A program made the position numbers and the translations under genes. Shown piece by piece: positions 53,786 to 63,283 of a stretch of DNA of 64,000 nt (positions are counted from its first letter, which is position 1; every line of letters starts with the position of its first letter). The notes under the pieces are model-generated. The model searched no databases, had not been told where the DNA came from, and worked only from the letters and a program-made list of their open reading frames with translations. Origin of the DNA: Weissella diestrammenae (GTDB lineage: Bacteria > Bacillota > Bacilli > Lactobacillales > Lactobacillaceae); assembly GCF_014397255.1 (NCBI RefSeq), contig NZ_CP060724.1, forward strand, positions 372,001 to 436,000. Direction: 5' to 3'.

Positions 53786-54540
53786 GTTTCTAATCCTTCT
53801 GCTTTCAATATTTTCGTCACTTCACCCGAGTAAAAAATTTGCTCTTGACGATCGTTTTTAACGATGATACCTCCTTGATTATCAAAACCAAGTACATATC
53901 CTGCAATTATTTGTTGATTAACTAACAACACGATTTGTCGGTGAATTAAGTTTGACAATTGATGATATTGTGGCAAATAATCAGCAGGCGCTTGTAATTG
54001 AGCGACCCAACGACTTATCACTTGGTGAGTAAAGGCCTCTCTTTGCATTATGAATTCATCTGGTCGATTAAGCGAGCGAACTCGTTGTTGCAACTCGTCA
54101 GGATAATCCGTTGCAACGATGTTAAGACCAATTCCAACAACCAGATGATTTTTTTCAACTTCTGCTAAAATACCACCAACTTTATGTTCACCCAAATACA
54201 AATCATTAACCCACTTGATTTGTAACTGAATTTGCCAGACTTTTTCAATCGTTTGAACGGCTATTACAGCTAAATTGGTTGTGATTCGACCAGGATTTAC
54301 ATCTTTTATCATTGTTATTGGTAGAACTAATGTCAAATAAATCCCTTTATCACGCGGTGAATAAAAAGCGCGTTGTTGTCGGCCATACCCAGCTGTCTGA
54401 GTATCGGTAAGAATCGCCAGCGGTCGTTGTAATTGTTTTGTTTGCACCATTTTTTTGGCATAAGCATTCGTTGAGCTAACCGTTTCAAAGTGCAGCAAAT
54501 CAATTTGGTCAGTCGCTAGTAATTGCATTAAATTTTGCAT
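53782..54540 (-). CDS. birA: Biotin-[acetyl-CoA-carboxylase] ligase
   Basis: Attaches biotin to the carboxyl-carrier protein of acetyl-CoA carboxylase. The 252-aa product begins directly in the catalytic domain (FETVSSTNAYAKK, then TAGYGRQQRAFYSPRDKG for the biotinyl-AMP loop, KWVNDLYLGEHKVGGILAE), followed by the C-terminal SH3-like domain. It lacks the N-terminal helix-turn-helix of bifunctional BirA repressors, so it cannot regulate biotin genes by itself. First gene of the birA-bioY-guanylate-kinase-like unit. Confidence 0.93.
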   Translation of the reverse strand: MQNLMQLLATDQIDLLHFETVSSTNAYAKKMVQTKQLQRPLAILTDTQTAGYGRQQRAFYSPRDKGIYLTLVLPITMIKDVNPGRITTNLAVIAVQTIEKVWQIQLQIKWVNDLYLGEHKVGGILAEVEKNHLVVGIGLNIVATDYPDELQQRVRSLNRPDEFIMQREAFTHQVISRWVAQLQAPADYLPQYHQLSNLIHRQIVLLVNQQIIAGYVLGFDNQGGIIVKNDRQEQIFYSGEVTKILKAEGLET

Positions 54541-54607
54541 CGCTATCTACGTCCTCGCTTTACGACAATACCTCTATTGTACCAAAAAATTATCATCTCC
54601 ATACGAC

Positions 54608-54632
54608 AAAAAAGAGGCCTCAGCCCCTTTTC
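54608..54632 (-). terminator. Intrinsic terminator of the surface protein gene
   Basis: Minus-strand stem AAAGGGGCT / GGCCTCTTT (G-U pairs) with T run, 7 nt after the stop codon. Confidence 0.7.
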
Positions 54633-54639
54633 GTTTAAA

Positions 54640-55530
54640 TTAACTATCATTACGGATTGTTTCTGCGCGTTGCGTCATTCGTTGAATTTTAAAAGCTTGC
54701 AGCCTTGAAATACCGTAAAAACTGGCAGCCCAAATAAATAGCGCGACAATCACCCAAGCAGCAACGACGGGTAACCAAACACTTTTTTGCATGGTAATTG
54801 ATAAGTTACCAACGCCAGCATGTTTAATTTTCGTTCCTTCCTGTGACTCGTCTACAATATTTGTATTTTCGCTCTGTTTTTCTTCCGGTCCTAATGGCGT
54901 TGTCACGTTAATTTGCGGACTTACCTGATTTTTATTAATCACTTGTCCATTAACTTGACTTTGACCATCATCAGCCGCAATCTCCAATACATCAGAACGA
55001 CTTGTCGTCTCATCGTTTTCAGAAACTGTTTGGTCGCCTTGATGATGTTCAAAAATATAATCCGATAGTCGATCATCACTGGTCTGCGACTGTGTATCAT
55101 CTGATTTCACAGGCGCTTTAGCCTCAGAGGTCGTCTGCACAACTTGATGATTCAAAACATCTGACTCATCAACAACTGGTGTTCCAATTTTAACGTCTGA
55201 GGTTTCTGGACTTTCCGTTTCGGCTGAACTTGCCGAGTTCTCTAAATCAACCACATTTTTCGAATCATTGACCTGTCCTGCCGTTTCTGGGTTGGAAACA
55301 GCGTCTGATTCAACGGTGCTATCTTCTATTTCACTTGCGCTTGTTTGGGTTGAGATTACTGTCTTATCATTTTCAGGATGAATTTGTGGGTTATCGTCGT
55401 TTTCAGCTTGATACATCGTCTGATTTGCTGTTGAAAAAGATGTTTGCTGATTCATTTCATCGGCTGACGCCAAACCACTCAACAAACCAAAGCTTACAAC
55501 AGTTGCTAATGAAAACAGCCATTTTTGCAT
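54640..55530 (-). CDS. Acidic Ser/Thr-rich surface protein with a C-terminal anchor
   Basis: A 296-aa exported protein of unknown function. Signal peptide 1-23 (LLSGLASA, cleavage before DEMNQQ), then about 215 residues of low-complexity acidic sequence rich in Ser, Thr, Asp, Glu, Gln and Val with no folded domain recognised, then one transmembrane helix (WLPVVAAWVIVALFIWAASF, about residues 254-273) and a basic cytoplasmic tail (RMTQRAETIRNDS). No LPxTG sorting signal precedes the helix. The stalk-like composition and anchor suggest an extended membrane-bound stalk. Ribosome site GAGGAAG. Confidence 0.8.
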   Translation of the reverse strand: MQKWLFSLATVVSFGLLSGLASADEMNQQTSFSTANQTMYQAENDDNPQIHPENDKTVISTQTSASEIEDSTVESDAVSNPETAGQVNDSKNVVDLENSASSAETESPETSDVKIGTPVVDESDVLNHQVVQTTSEAKAPVKSDDTQSQTSDDRLSDYIFEHHQGDQTVSENDETTSRSDVLEIAADDGQSQVNGQVINKNQVSPQINVTTPLGPEEKQSENTNIVDESQEGTKIKHAGVGNLSITMQKSVWLPVVAAWVIVALFIWAASFYGISRLQAFKIQRMTQRAETIRNDS

Positions 55531-55661
55531 TGTTATGCCCTTCCTCGCTTAATTATCTGTTTACATTCTAACTGCTTTTTCAAGCTTTCTCTAGTAAAAG
55601 GGTCTGACTTCACACAATGAACATATTTTAATTACAAAAAAGTCTTACTTTATTTCCATAC

Positions 55662-55696
55662 AAATAAAAAGCATTTCTGCAATATTGCAGAAATGC
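55662..55696 (-). terminator. Intrinsic terminator of pepV
   Basis: Perfect palindromic stem GCATTTCTGCAAT / ATTGCAGAAATGC (55671-55696) followed by TTTTTATTTG, 17 nt past the stop codon. Confidence 0.9.
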
Positions 55697-55712
55697 GAAT
55701 TTTTATCAATTT

Positions 55713-57140
55713 CTAGTCTTCGTTTGCCAAACGATAAATAGCCTCGGCGAAAATCGCCATAGCGCGTGTTAAGTCAGCAACTGGATAGAATTCATCTGGT
55801 TGATGCATTGTATCTGGCACACCTTCAAACATTGCGCCAAATGCCACACCACGCTTCAATAAACGACCAAATGTCCCACCACCAATGACTTGTTCAGTCG
55901 CTGGCATACCTGTATGTGCACGATACACATCAAGCAACGTCTTAACCAATGGATCGTCACCTGATACATAGTGTGGACCTTGACCATGACCCTCTGCCGC
56001 AACGGTTGCCTCAAAATCAGCCCCTAAAGCAGCTTTAACCGCAGCACCAATTGTTTCTGGGTTTGTATTTTGTGGGTAACGGAAATTCAAATTAATGAAT
56101 CCATCTTGCCCATCATCAAAATGTTGAATACCAATATTCATTGATAAATCGCCCATCAAGTCATCATGCTTAATCGCACCAATTTTTAATGCTACTGAAT
56201 CATCATGCACTGCTGTTCCTAAGAATGTTAAGAACCCTTTTGCGTTGCCACCAAAGTCAAATTGTTGCAAGAAATTGGCCATATAAGTCCCGGCGTTTTC
56301 ACCAGTTTCTGGTACAGCCCCATGAACTTGCTTACCAAAGAATGTCAAATCCAAGGTTTGACCAGTCACTTCAGCAGTTGCAGTCACCCGCTTTTCAGAC
56401 GCTAAGTACGTTGCTAATGCAGCTTCAATGGCAGACGTATCTGCGGTTTCAATTGTCGCTTTAGCCGTTCCAGGTACCATATTTGGTCGTTGTCCAGCAG
56501 AAAATGAAATTAACTTAACAGTTCCACCATTGGTTCCATTAAAGCGCACTACCTGTGAGACATTACCTTTTTCGCCATTGATAATTGGGAATTCTGCATC
56601 AGGTGAGAAGCCCATCGTTGGATAACCTTCCGTTTGGAAAAATTCATCCATTCCAGTCCAATCAGATTCTTCGTCAATTCCCATCACCAAACGCACACGA
56701 CGCTTCATTGGTAAATTCAAATCCTTCAGCATCTTAACTGCATAGTACGCAATCATTGATGGTCCCTTATCATCTGATGCACCACGTGCATACAATCGAC
56801 CATCTTCAATCACTGGTGTAAATGGCTCTTTTGTCCACCCCTCACCAGCTGGCATAACATCAAGGTGCCCAATGACGTCAACTGATTCGGCTGCATCATG
56901 ATCACCTAATTCAGCATAACCGACCAACCCTTTAAAGTCACCAGTCTTAAATCCATCACGTTGTGCTAATTCTTCCCACTTCAACAAAGCCTCTTTTGGC
57001 TTTGGTCCCAATGGTGCGTCAGCAGTCGCTGCTGAATCATCACGGACAGATGGTATTGCCAATAACGTTTTTAAATCTGCCACTAATGCGTCTTCGTACT
57101 TCAGTGACTCTGCCAACCATTCTGATGGTTTCTTGTTCAT
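55713..57140 (-). CDS. pepV: Dipeptidase PepV (M20 family)
   Basis: Zinc-dependent intracellular dipeptidase of 475 aa that finishes the breakdown of imported peptides. Seen: DVIGHLDVMPAGEGW, RGASDDKGPSMIAYYA, IDEESDWTGM (catalytic Glu), SPDAEFPIINGEKG, and the lid insertion domain. The final GGGTFGRLLKRGVAFG and HQPDEFY blocks carry the remaining zinc ligand. ATG at 57140 has GGAGG 8 nt upstream; the longer frame to 57200 is rejected. It works together with the Opp importer. Confidence 0.95.
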   Translation of the reverse strand: MNKKPSEWLAESLKYEDALVADLKTLLAIPSVRDDSAATADAPLGPKPKEALLKWEELAQRDGFKTGDFKGLVGYAELGDHDAAESVDVIGHLDVMPAGEGWTKEPFTPVIEDGRLYARGASDDKGPSMIAYYAVKMLKDLNLPMKRRVRLVMGIDEESDWTGMDEFFQTEGYPTMGFSPDAEFPIINGEKGNVSQVVRFNGTNGGTVKLISFSAGQRPNMVPGTAKATIETADTSAIEAALATYLASEKRVTATAEVTGQTLDLTFFGKQVHGAVPETGENAGTYMANFLQQFDFGGNAKGFLTFLGTAVHDDSVALKIGAIKHDDLMGDLSMNIGIQHFDDGQDGFINLNFRYPQNTNPETIGAAVKAALGADFEATVAAEGHGQGPHYVSGDDPLVKTLLDVYRAHTGMPATEQVIGGGTFGRLLKRGVAFGAMFEGVPDTMHQPDEFYPVADLTRAMAIFAEAIYRLANED

Positions 57141-57378
57141 ATGAATTGCCTCCATGTATAATCTACTCTCTATTTTACACTTTTTTGCATGACTTTTCAC
57201 AAGAATAAATCAGCCAATTCATCATTTGCAAGATTCACTTCAAATCAAAGCCCAGCCTGAATGGTTTGTGAACTAAAACAAATCGATTTTTTACATCTGA
57301 TACTTTAGACAAATAATCTATCTTTCCCTCAAGTTTCGCTGGTATTCTCATCATCTATACAACCACAGTTTTGACAAA

Positions 57379-57420
57379 CATAAAAACGACGCAACGCTGA
57401 ATCAGCATCGCATCGTTTTT
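57379..57420 (-). terminator. Intrinsic terminator of the MacB-type exporter gene
   Basis: Minus-strand stem AACGATGCGATGCTGA / TTCAGCGTTGCGTCGTT (a few G-U pairs) followed by TTTATG. Between this and pepV (57141-57378) no gene was found. Confidence 0.85.
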
Positions 57421-57455
57421 CATTTAATAGGCTTGAAATAAAATCAAGTACAGCT

Positions 57456-59450
57456 CTAGTCAGCCGCTAAAGCATCAATTGGATTCAAACGTGATGCACG
57501 ACGAGCAGGTGTTAACGCAGCCAAGAACGAAATCAATAATGCAATAATAATTGCAAATGCGACATTCCCCCAGGTTACTTGAATCATGTCAAACTTAGCA
57601 ATGGCATACAAAGCCTTATTCAATAAGAAACCAAAGCCATACGCCATAATCAATGACAAACCAGCTGAGATAAGACCAATAATTAATGATTCAGATGTAA
57701 ATAGCCGTCGAATATCCCGCTTTGATTCTCCTAATGCGCGTAAAATACCGATTTCTTTTGTCCGTTCAGAAACTGACATGTACATCGTCACAATGATCAT
57801 GAGTGCTGAAACCACCAATGAGATACCTGAAATAGCAGCCAAAACAGTCGTTGCTAAGCTAACAATCGTGTTAATCGTATCCAAAATCGATCCAACTGAA
57901 ATGGCAACAAATGCTCGTTGGCCATCAACTTGTACAGCATTCAAAGCCTTCGTTGCAGCTTTAACATGTTCTGTGTCTGCTACCTTAGCTGAGACAAATG
58001 TATAATCTGTATTTGCGCCCGCTGATTTCAAAGTTTTCTTCATCGTTGCAGCATTTGCTGAGACCATTGCCCCAGTTTGTGAATCAACCACCCCAGAAAT
58101 TTTAACAGTTTCTGTTACTGGTGTTGGGACATTGTCCTGATTAAACGCTACAAATGAAATTGTAATTTCTTTACCAATAACTGAACGCCAATCTTTTTTA
58201 TCAATCACTTGCGCAAATGTCTTTTTGTCAACAACTGCTTCTCCAGCTTTTGGTGCATGTCCCGCTTTAATCATTGATGATGAATAAGCGTGCGTCCATG
58301 TCTGGTATTGTGGGGTTGTTACCTTAGTATCACCATAAGCTAAAGTAACATTAGAGAATTGATAACCAGGTTCAACCGCAGCAACATATTTTGTCTTTTT
58401 AATCTCTTTTAATAACGATTCAGAAATGGTAGCTTTTTTATAATCAGTTGCCATCGTTTGCATCGTTGCTGACATGAGTTCCGTGCCCTGCTTACCTTTG
58501 GCTTCCTTATTTGGTGTCACATTTCGCAAAACCGTTGGATAGTTAGGATTAGCTAAATCACCAACCTGTTTATTAATATAAGCATTAATCCCATTTCCCA
58601 GACCTGAGAAAAGCAAAACTGCAAATAGGCCAATCGCAGTACCTAACATAATTAATGAATTCCGCCAGAAATTATGGGCAAAGTGTTTCCATGCATTTTG
58701 AAAGCTTGCCATAAATGACATTGGCTTTGAGTGAATGCCTGATGTCTCAGACTGCAATGGATAAGCCGCTTTGATGCGTTCATCATTATCAATCTTACCA
58801 TCAGCAAGATGGACAATCCGTGTCCCATGATTAGCAACTTCTTGTGAGTGCGTTACGGCAATAACCAGCTTGCCTTCTTCTGCAATTTGTTGCAGAATGG
58901 CCAAAACTTCCTTGGTATTCTGAGAATCAAGCGCACCTGTGGGCTCATCAGCAATAATTACTTGTGGATCTGGTGCTAAAGCACGCGCAATCGCAACACG
59001 TTGTTTTTGTCCACCTGACAATTGATTAGGATGTTTCTTAATCTGATCAGCTAACCCCACCTTAGCCAGCAATGCTTTTGCCCGCGCTTCACGTTCACGA
59101 TGTGTCATGGTCGTCATATCAAGTGAAATCAACACATTATCTAAGACCGTCAAATGTGAAATGAGATTATACGATTGATAAATATAACCGATGGTACCTC
59201 GACGATACTCATCTAACTTACGTTCTTTTTTATGATCGAGTTTCTCGCCATTAATCGTTACGACACCATCAAAATTACGATCTAACCCGCCAATAATGTT
59301 CATCAAGGTTGACTTACCACCACCTGATTCACCTAAAACCGAAACAAATTCACCTAATTCAAAATCAAGATCAATGCCTTTTAAAACTGGGAATTCTTGC
59401 TTACCTAAAAAATATGATTTTTTTATTTGTCGTAGCTCTAAGAATGCCAT
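57456..59450 (-). CDS. MacB-type ABC exporter, ATPase fused to permease
   Basis: A 664-aa protein: ATPase domain (1-230) with Walker A GESGGGKST, signature SGGQKQRVAIARALAP, and Walker B VIIADEP, then a membrane part with one helix near 265, a large extracytoplasmic domain (about 290-535), and three C-terminal helices with the FtsX-type cytosolic loop (SERTKEIGILRALGESKRDIRR). This is the MacB/BceAB-like mechanotransmission type, used for antibiotic peptide or toxin export or resistance. AGGAG precedes the ATG. No partner adaptor or sensor kinase is adjacent. The promoter region holds two GTAAAA-type palindromes. Confidence 0.92.
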   Translation of the reverse strand: MAFLELRQIKKSYFLGKQEFPVLKGIDLDFELGEFVSVLGESGGGKSTLMNIIGGLDRNFDGVVTINGEKLDHKKERKLDEYRRGTIGYIYQSYNLISHLTVLDNVLISLDMTTMTHREREARAKALLAKVGLADQIKKHPNQLSGGQKQRVAIARALAPDPQVIIADEPTGALDSQNTKEVLAILQQIAEEGKLVIAVTHSQEVANHGTRIVHLADGKIDNDERIKAAYPLQSETSGIHSKPMSFMASFQNAWKHFAHNFWRNSLIMLGTAIGLFAVLLFSGLGNGINAYINKQVGDLANPNYPTVLRNVTPNKEAKGKQGTELMSATMQTMATDYKKATISESLLKEIKKTKYVAAVEPGYQFSNVTLAYGDTKVTTPQYQTWTHAYSSSMIKAGHAPKAGEAVVDKKTFAQVIDKKDWRSVIGKEITISFVAFNQDNVPTPVTETVKISGVVDSQTGAMVSANAATMKKTLKSAGANTDYTFVSAKVADTEHVKAATKALNAVQVDGQRAFVAISVGSILDTINTIVSLATTVLAAISGISLVVSALMIIVTMYMSVSERTKEIGILRALGESKRDIRRLFTSESLIIGLISAGLSLIMAYGFGFLLNKALYAIAKFDMIQVTWGNVAFAIIIALLISFLAALTPARRASRLNPIDALAAD

Positions 59451-59472
59451 GCTATTCTCCTATTATTCTCAT

Positions 59473-59550
59473 GTAAAATACTTTATTTTACTAACTTATA
59501 ATCATTCATTTTAACCGTTCGTCTATCTTTTGTAAAACAATTTTACAAAA
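59473..59550. promoter_or_regulatory. Two GTAAAA-type inverted repeats before the exporter gene
   Basis: First: GTAAAATA / TATTTTAC with a CTT centre (59473-59491). Second: TTTTGTAAAA / TTTTACAAAA with a CAA centre (59528-59550). They share GTAAAA...TTTTAC half sites and lie about 57 bp apart centre to centre on both sides of a TATAAG-type -10 region, consistent with two sites for one regulator. Confidence 0.55.
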
Positions 59551-59569
59551 AAATGTTAATTATGCGAAA

Positions 59570-59646
59570 TAAAAATGGTACCCTTGCGGCCAAAGGAAAG
59601 CGTGTGACTATCTCACACTCTTAAATCCTCTAACCGCAGGATACCA
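59570..59646 (-). terminator. Long hairpin terminator of the LmrCD-type exporter operon
   Basis: Minus-strand structure of about 70 nt: outer stem TGGTATCC...GGGTACCA, CTGCGG / CCGCAA, AGAGGA / TCCTTT, and an apical GTGTGA-GATAG-TCACAC, ending in a T run (59570-59575). Far longer than the other terminators here. Confidence 0.75.
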
Positions 59647-59656
59647 ATCATGTTAT

Positions 59657-61438
59657 TTATTCAAAGACCATTTGATTTGTATATAATTCTGCATAAAAGC
59701 CTTTTTGTGCTAAGAGTTCAGCATGGGTTCCTTGCTCAATCACTTGTCCATCTTTCAAAACGACAATTTTATCCGCCGATAGAATTGTTTTTAAACGATG
59801 GGCAATCACAAAGCTTGTCCGACCAGAAATGACATTATCCATTGCCTTTTGAATTTTCGCCTCTGTCACCGTGTCGACATTTGACGTTGCTTCATCCAAA
59901 ATTAACAAATCGGGATCCGTCAAGATAGTTCGAGCGATCGACATCAATTGCTTCTGCCCCGTTGAAAAGACCGAGTTTTCATCATCAATTTTGGTGTCAT
60001 ACCCATCAGGCAATGACATAATAAAGTCATGAATGTTGGCTTGTTGTGCAGCAGCATAGATTTCTTCATCGGTCGCATCAGGTTTACCAAAAGCGATATT
60101 CGACCGTACCGTGCCACTAAACAAGACTGAATCCTGCAAAACAATCCCAACATGATCACGTAATGCCTTCAACGATATATCGCGTACGTCAATGCCGTCA
60201 AAGGTTACTGAACCTGCGTTGACATCGTAGAATCGGTTAAGTAAATTCATCACTGTTGTTTTACCAGAACCAGTTGGTCCAACCAATGCGACCATCTGAC
60301 CCTTGTCCACCGAAATCGTAATACCATGAAGGATTTCTTTATCCGCATGATACCCAAAATGAACATCATCTAATAATACCTGTTCTTTAATACCAGTAAA
60401 GTTTTGCCCATTTTCAGGTGATACCTCATCTGCTTGTTCAAAGACGCCGTTCAAGCGATGGGCACCAGTCACAGCCAACTGCAACATATTATATGTTGAT
60501 GTGATATTCGTGATTGGTTGGTAATATTGTTGTGAAAACGACATAAACATCACAATAAGTCCCAGGGCAGTGGCACGTGGCAAGTCACCATTCAATGCCA
60601 TTGACCCACCATAGAAAATCACAATCGCAGTATTAACTAAACTCATCCCCATCATCAGAGGAAACAAAATACCTGACCAAACTTGGCCCTTGAAAGTCGC
60701 CTGACGAACCTTATCATTGTGCACTAAGAACTGGTCAATCGATGCTGCTTGTAACCCATTAGTAATAATGACTTTTTCACCATTAATCTGCTCATTAATA
60801 AAGCCGTTCATATGCCCAACTTCAGCTTGTTGTAAATTAACAAATTTACGCGCACGGGCAATGACCACACCAGCAATCAGAATCGAAACGGGTGTTGATG
60901 CAATTGTCACCCAAGCCAAGTCAGTACTTTGCTTAAACATCATAATAATGATTCCAATCATCAATGCCAACTGTGAAAACAATTGGAAAATAGCTTGGTT
61001 CATCGCATTAAAGATGTTATCCAAGTCTGATGTAAAGCGGGCTAAAATTTCACCGTCTTGATGGGCATCAAAATAACGGATTGTCATTCTTTGCATTTTT
61101 GCAAAAAGACCTGTCCGCATATCATTGACCGAATAGGCCGACACTAATGACTGCAAGATGCTCATAATGAATAACCCAGCTGCCATCATAATGACAAAAA
61201 TGACCATCATTAATAAAGCATGATGAAACTTATCCAGATTTGCTGAAGCAGCAGTCATCGGATTCAATTTAACAACCAGATAATTTCCCATTTCCTGAAT
61301 GGCATTCCCCATGAACACTGGGGCTTTAACTTGGAGATAGGTTGAGATGATCGTAAAAATAGCTAGCAGTGTGAGCCCTAGTTTATAGCGTTTAAAATAG
61401 TGGGCAAAAAACTTAATTGCATTCCAAAAATCGGCCAT
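59657..61438 (-). CDS. ABC exporter half-transporter, LmrD/BmrD-like
   Basis: A 593-aa half-transporter with an N-terminal six-helix domain (about 1-320) and an ATPase (about 340-593). Walker [10 protein letters not shown], Walker [13 protein letters not shown] with catalytic Glu, and H-loop IAHRLK are canonical, but the signature reads FSTGQKQ instead of LSGGQ. Its degenerate signature pairs with the degenerate Walker B site of the partner encoded upstream, the asymmetry known from LmrCD and BmrCD multidrug exporters. Starts with a 1-bp overlap of the partner stop (TAATG). Confidence 0.93.
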   Translation of the reverse strand: MADFWNAIKFFAHYFKRYKLGLTLLAIFTIISTYLQVKAPVFMGNAIQEMGNYLVVKLNPMTAASANLDKFHHALLMMVIFVIMMAAGLFIMSILQSLVSAYSVNDMRTGLFAKMQRMTIRYFDAHQDGEILARFTSDLDNIFNAMNQAIFQLFSQLALMIGIIIMMFKQSTDLAWVTIASTPVSILIAGVVIARARKFVNLQQAEVGHMNGFINEQINGEKVIITNGLQAASIDQFLVHNDKVRQATFKGQVWSGILFPLMMGMSLVNTAIVIFYGGSMALNGDLPRATALGLIVMFMSFSQQYYQPITNITSTYNMLQLAVTGAHRLNGVFEQADEVSPENGQNFTGIKEQVLLDDVHFGYHADKEILHGITISVDKGQMVALVGPTGSGKTTVMNLLNRFYDVNAGSVTFDGIDVRDISLKALRDHVGIVLQDSVLFSGTVRSNIAFGKPDATDEEIYAAAQQANIHDFIMSLPDGYDTKIDDENSVFSTGQKQLMSIARTILTDPDLLILDEATSNVDTVTEAKIQKAMDNVISGRTSFVIAHRLKTILSADKIVVLKDGQVIEQGTHAELLAQKGFYAELYTNQMVFE

Positions 61439-63159
61439 TAGTCATTTACCTCCTGTGCTTTTTGAGTGGCATAAATCTCGCGATAAACATCAGAATTTTC
61501 AAGTAATTCTTTATGCGTCCCTTCACCAACCAGTTGTCCATTATCGAGAACAAGAATGCGGTCAGCGTTAATTACTGACGAAATTTTCTCAGCGATAATA
61601 AAGGTTGTCGTGCCATGCAAATCATGGTCAAGCGCTTCTTTAACTAGTTTTTCTGATTTCGCATCTAGTGCAGATGTCGAATCGTCAAGAATTAACACTT
61701 TTGGTTCCGCAATCACACCACGTGTAATTGAAAGCCGCTGTTTTTGTCCCCCTGAGAAATTAGCGGAACGTTCTTCAACTTGATGTTCAAACGTATCTTC
61801 ATATCGCTCCACAAATTCCGCTGCTTGGGCAATGTTTGCTGCTCGTTGCATATCAGCAGTTGATGCGTCCGCCTTTCCTTGACGTAAATTATCAGCAATT
61901 GTCCCAGAAAATAGTGTCGCCCGTTGCAAGACATACGCCACAGCCCGCCGTAATGATTTTTCATTGACGTTTTTCAAATTCACACCACCAACAGCGACCG
62001 TACCAGTCGTTGGATCAAACAAACGTGCAATTAATTGGGCTAACGTCGTCTTTCCAGAACCGGTTGCCCCAACAATACCAATCATTTCCCCTGCATTCGC
62101 TTTAAAGGAAATATCATTTAGTACAGCTTTCTCATCACCTGGATACTTGAATGAGACATGGTTAAAATCAACCGTCCCCTCTAATTCCTGATCAGGTGCT
62201 TGTGCATCATATGTCATTGATGGTTCCGTTGACAAAACTTCACCGATTCGCTTAATTGATACTGCACCACGCGCAGCAAAAGTCATCAACATACCACCAA
62301 TAATGATGGCCATCATGATTTGCATGAGGTAATTCATAAATGATGAGACACTAGCTAACATATCTGGATGTGTGCCAACATGTTGGCCAACATACCAAAT
62401 TGAAACAGCGATTGCTAATTGGCCAATCAAGGTAAATAACGGCATAATAATTGAGAAAAGATACCCAATCGTGACATTCACATGATTCAATTCACTCGAT
62501 GCAGTGTTAAAGCGCGCTTCTTCATTCGCTTCTTGATTAAATGATTTAACCACGCGAACACCTTGCATATTTTCCTTGGCTAAATTATTCGTTTTTTCAA
62601 TCAAGCCTTGAATCCGACCAAAGAGTGGTCCCATTTTACTGAAAACACCCGCTGTAATCACTAATACCAATATAACCATTAAAATGATGACCCACCACAA
62701 TTCTGGCAAAGTCATTAAAGCTAAAATGAGCGCCCCAATAAACAACATTGGCATCCGAATTAAAGCTTGAAATCCCATCATTACTAATGTTTGTACCTGT
62801 TGCACGTCATTAGTCATTCGTACAACTAAGTTTCCAACTGAAAACTTCTCAATATCAGCAAATGAAAAACTTTGAATTTTACGATACGTACTCTCTCGTA
62901 AATCAGCTGCGACATTCTGGGCAATCTTGGCCGCAAAAATAGCATTAATTGCACCAGCAATCAGACCGATGACCGCAATAATAATCAGCTGTAACCCGAT
63001 TTCGTTCACGCGTCCCATCTTATCATCTGTAATGGCTTGCATAACCCCTTGTAACAATTTTGGCTGCCACAACGAAGAACCAGCCATGATTGCAACCGAA
63101 ATAATTGCAATGAACATATCGCCTTTATATTTGCCCAAATAGGGCTTCAACAATTTCAT
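61438..63159 (-). CDS. ABC exporter half-transporter, LmrC/BmrC-like
   Basis: A 573-aa partner of the gene downstream, six-helix domain plus ATPase. Walker [10 protein letters not shown] and signature FSGGQKQR are canonical, but Walker B ends [12 protein letters not shown], with Asp in place of the catalytic Glu, and the H-loop reads IAEKISS with the His replaced. This is the non-catalytic ATPase of a heterodimeric multidrug exporter. AAGGAG precedes the ATG. First gene of the pair, with a palindrome overlapping the probable -10 box. Confidence 0.93.
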   Translation of the reverse strand: MKLLKPYLGKYKGDMFIAIISVAIMAGSSLWQPKLLQGVMQAITDDKMGRVNEIGLQLIIIAVIGLIAGAINAIFAAKIAQNVAADLRESTYRKIQSFSFADIEKFSVGNLVVRMTNDVQQVQTLVMMGFQALIRMPMLFIGALILALMTLPELWWVIILMVILVLVITAGVFSKMGPLFGRIQGLIEKTNNLAKENMQGVRVVKSFNQEANEEARFNTASSELNHVNVTIGYLFSIIMPLFTLIGQLAIAVSIWYVGQHVGTHPDMLASVSSFMNYLMQIMMAIIIGGMLMTFAARGAVSIKRIGEVLSTEPSMTYDAQAPDQELEGTVDFNHVSFKYPGDEKAVLNDISFKANAGEMIGIVGATGSGKTTLAQLIARLFDPTTGTVAVGGVNLKNVNEKSLRRAVAYVLQRATLFSGTIADNLRQGKADASTADMQRAANIAQAAEFVERYEDTFEHQVEERSANFSGGQKQRLSITRGVIAEPKVLILDDSTSALDAKSEKLVKEALDHDLHGTTTFIIAEKISSVINADRILVLDNGQLVGEGTHKELLENSDVYREIYATQKAQEVND

Positions 63160-63182
63160 TTTTCTCTCCTTACATAAATAAA

Positions 63183-63198
63183 GTAATTATAATATTAC
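63183..63198. promoter_or_regulatory. Palindrome over the -10 region of the exporter operon
   Basis: GTAAT-TATAAT-ATTAC, extended by AAAG / CTTT flanks with a 1-nt offset. It overlaps the likely -10 box, 24 bp before the start codon, so a bound repressor would block the polymerase. MarR/PadR-type regulation is a guess. Confidence 0.5.
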
Positions 63199-63217
63199 CT
63201 TTATCATTAATATAAAA

Positions 63218-63254
63218 CAACTCAATTTGCATAAATAATCATGCTGAAATTGAG
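63218..63254 (-). terminator. Hairpin terminator after hflX
   Basis: Minus-strand stem CTCAATTT with GCAT / ATGC inner pairs and AAATTGAG, followed by TTGTTTT. Confidence 0.7.
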
Positions 63255-63283
63255 TCAGTTTAATATCGTATTTCTTGTTTTAA

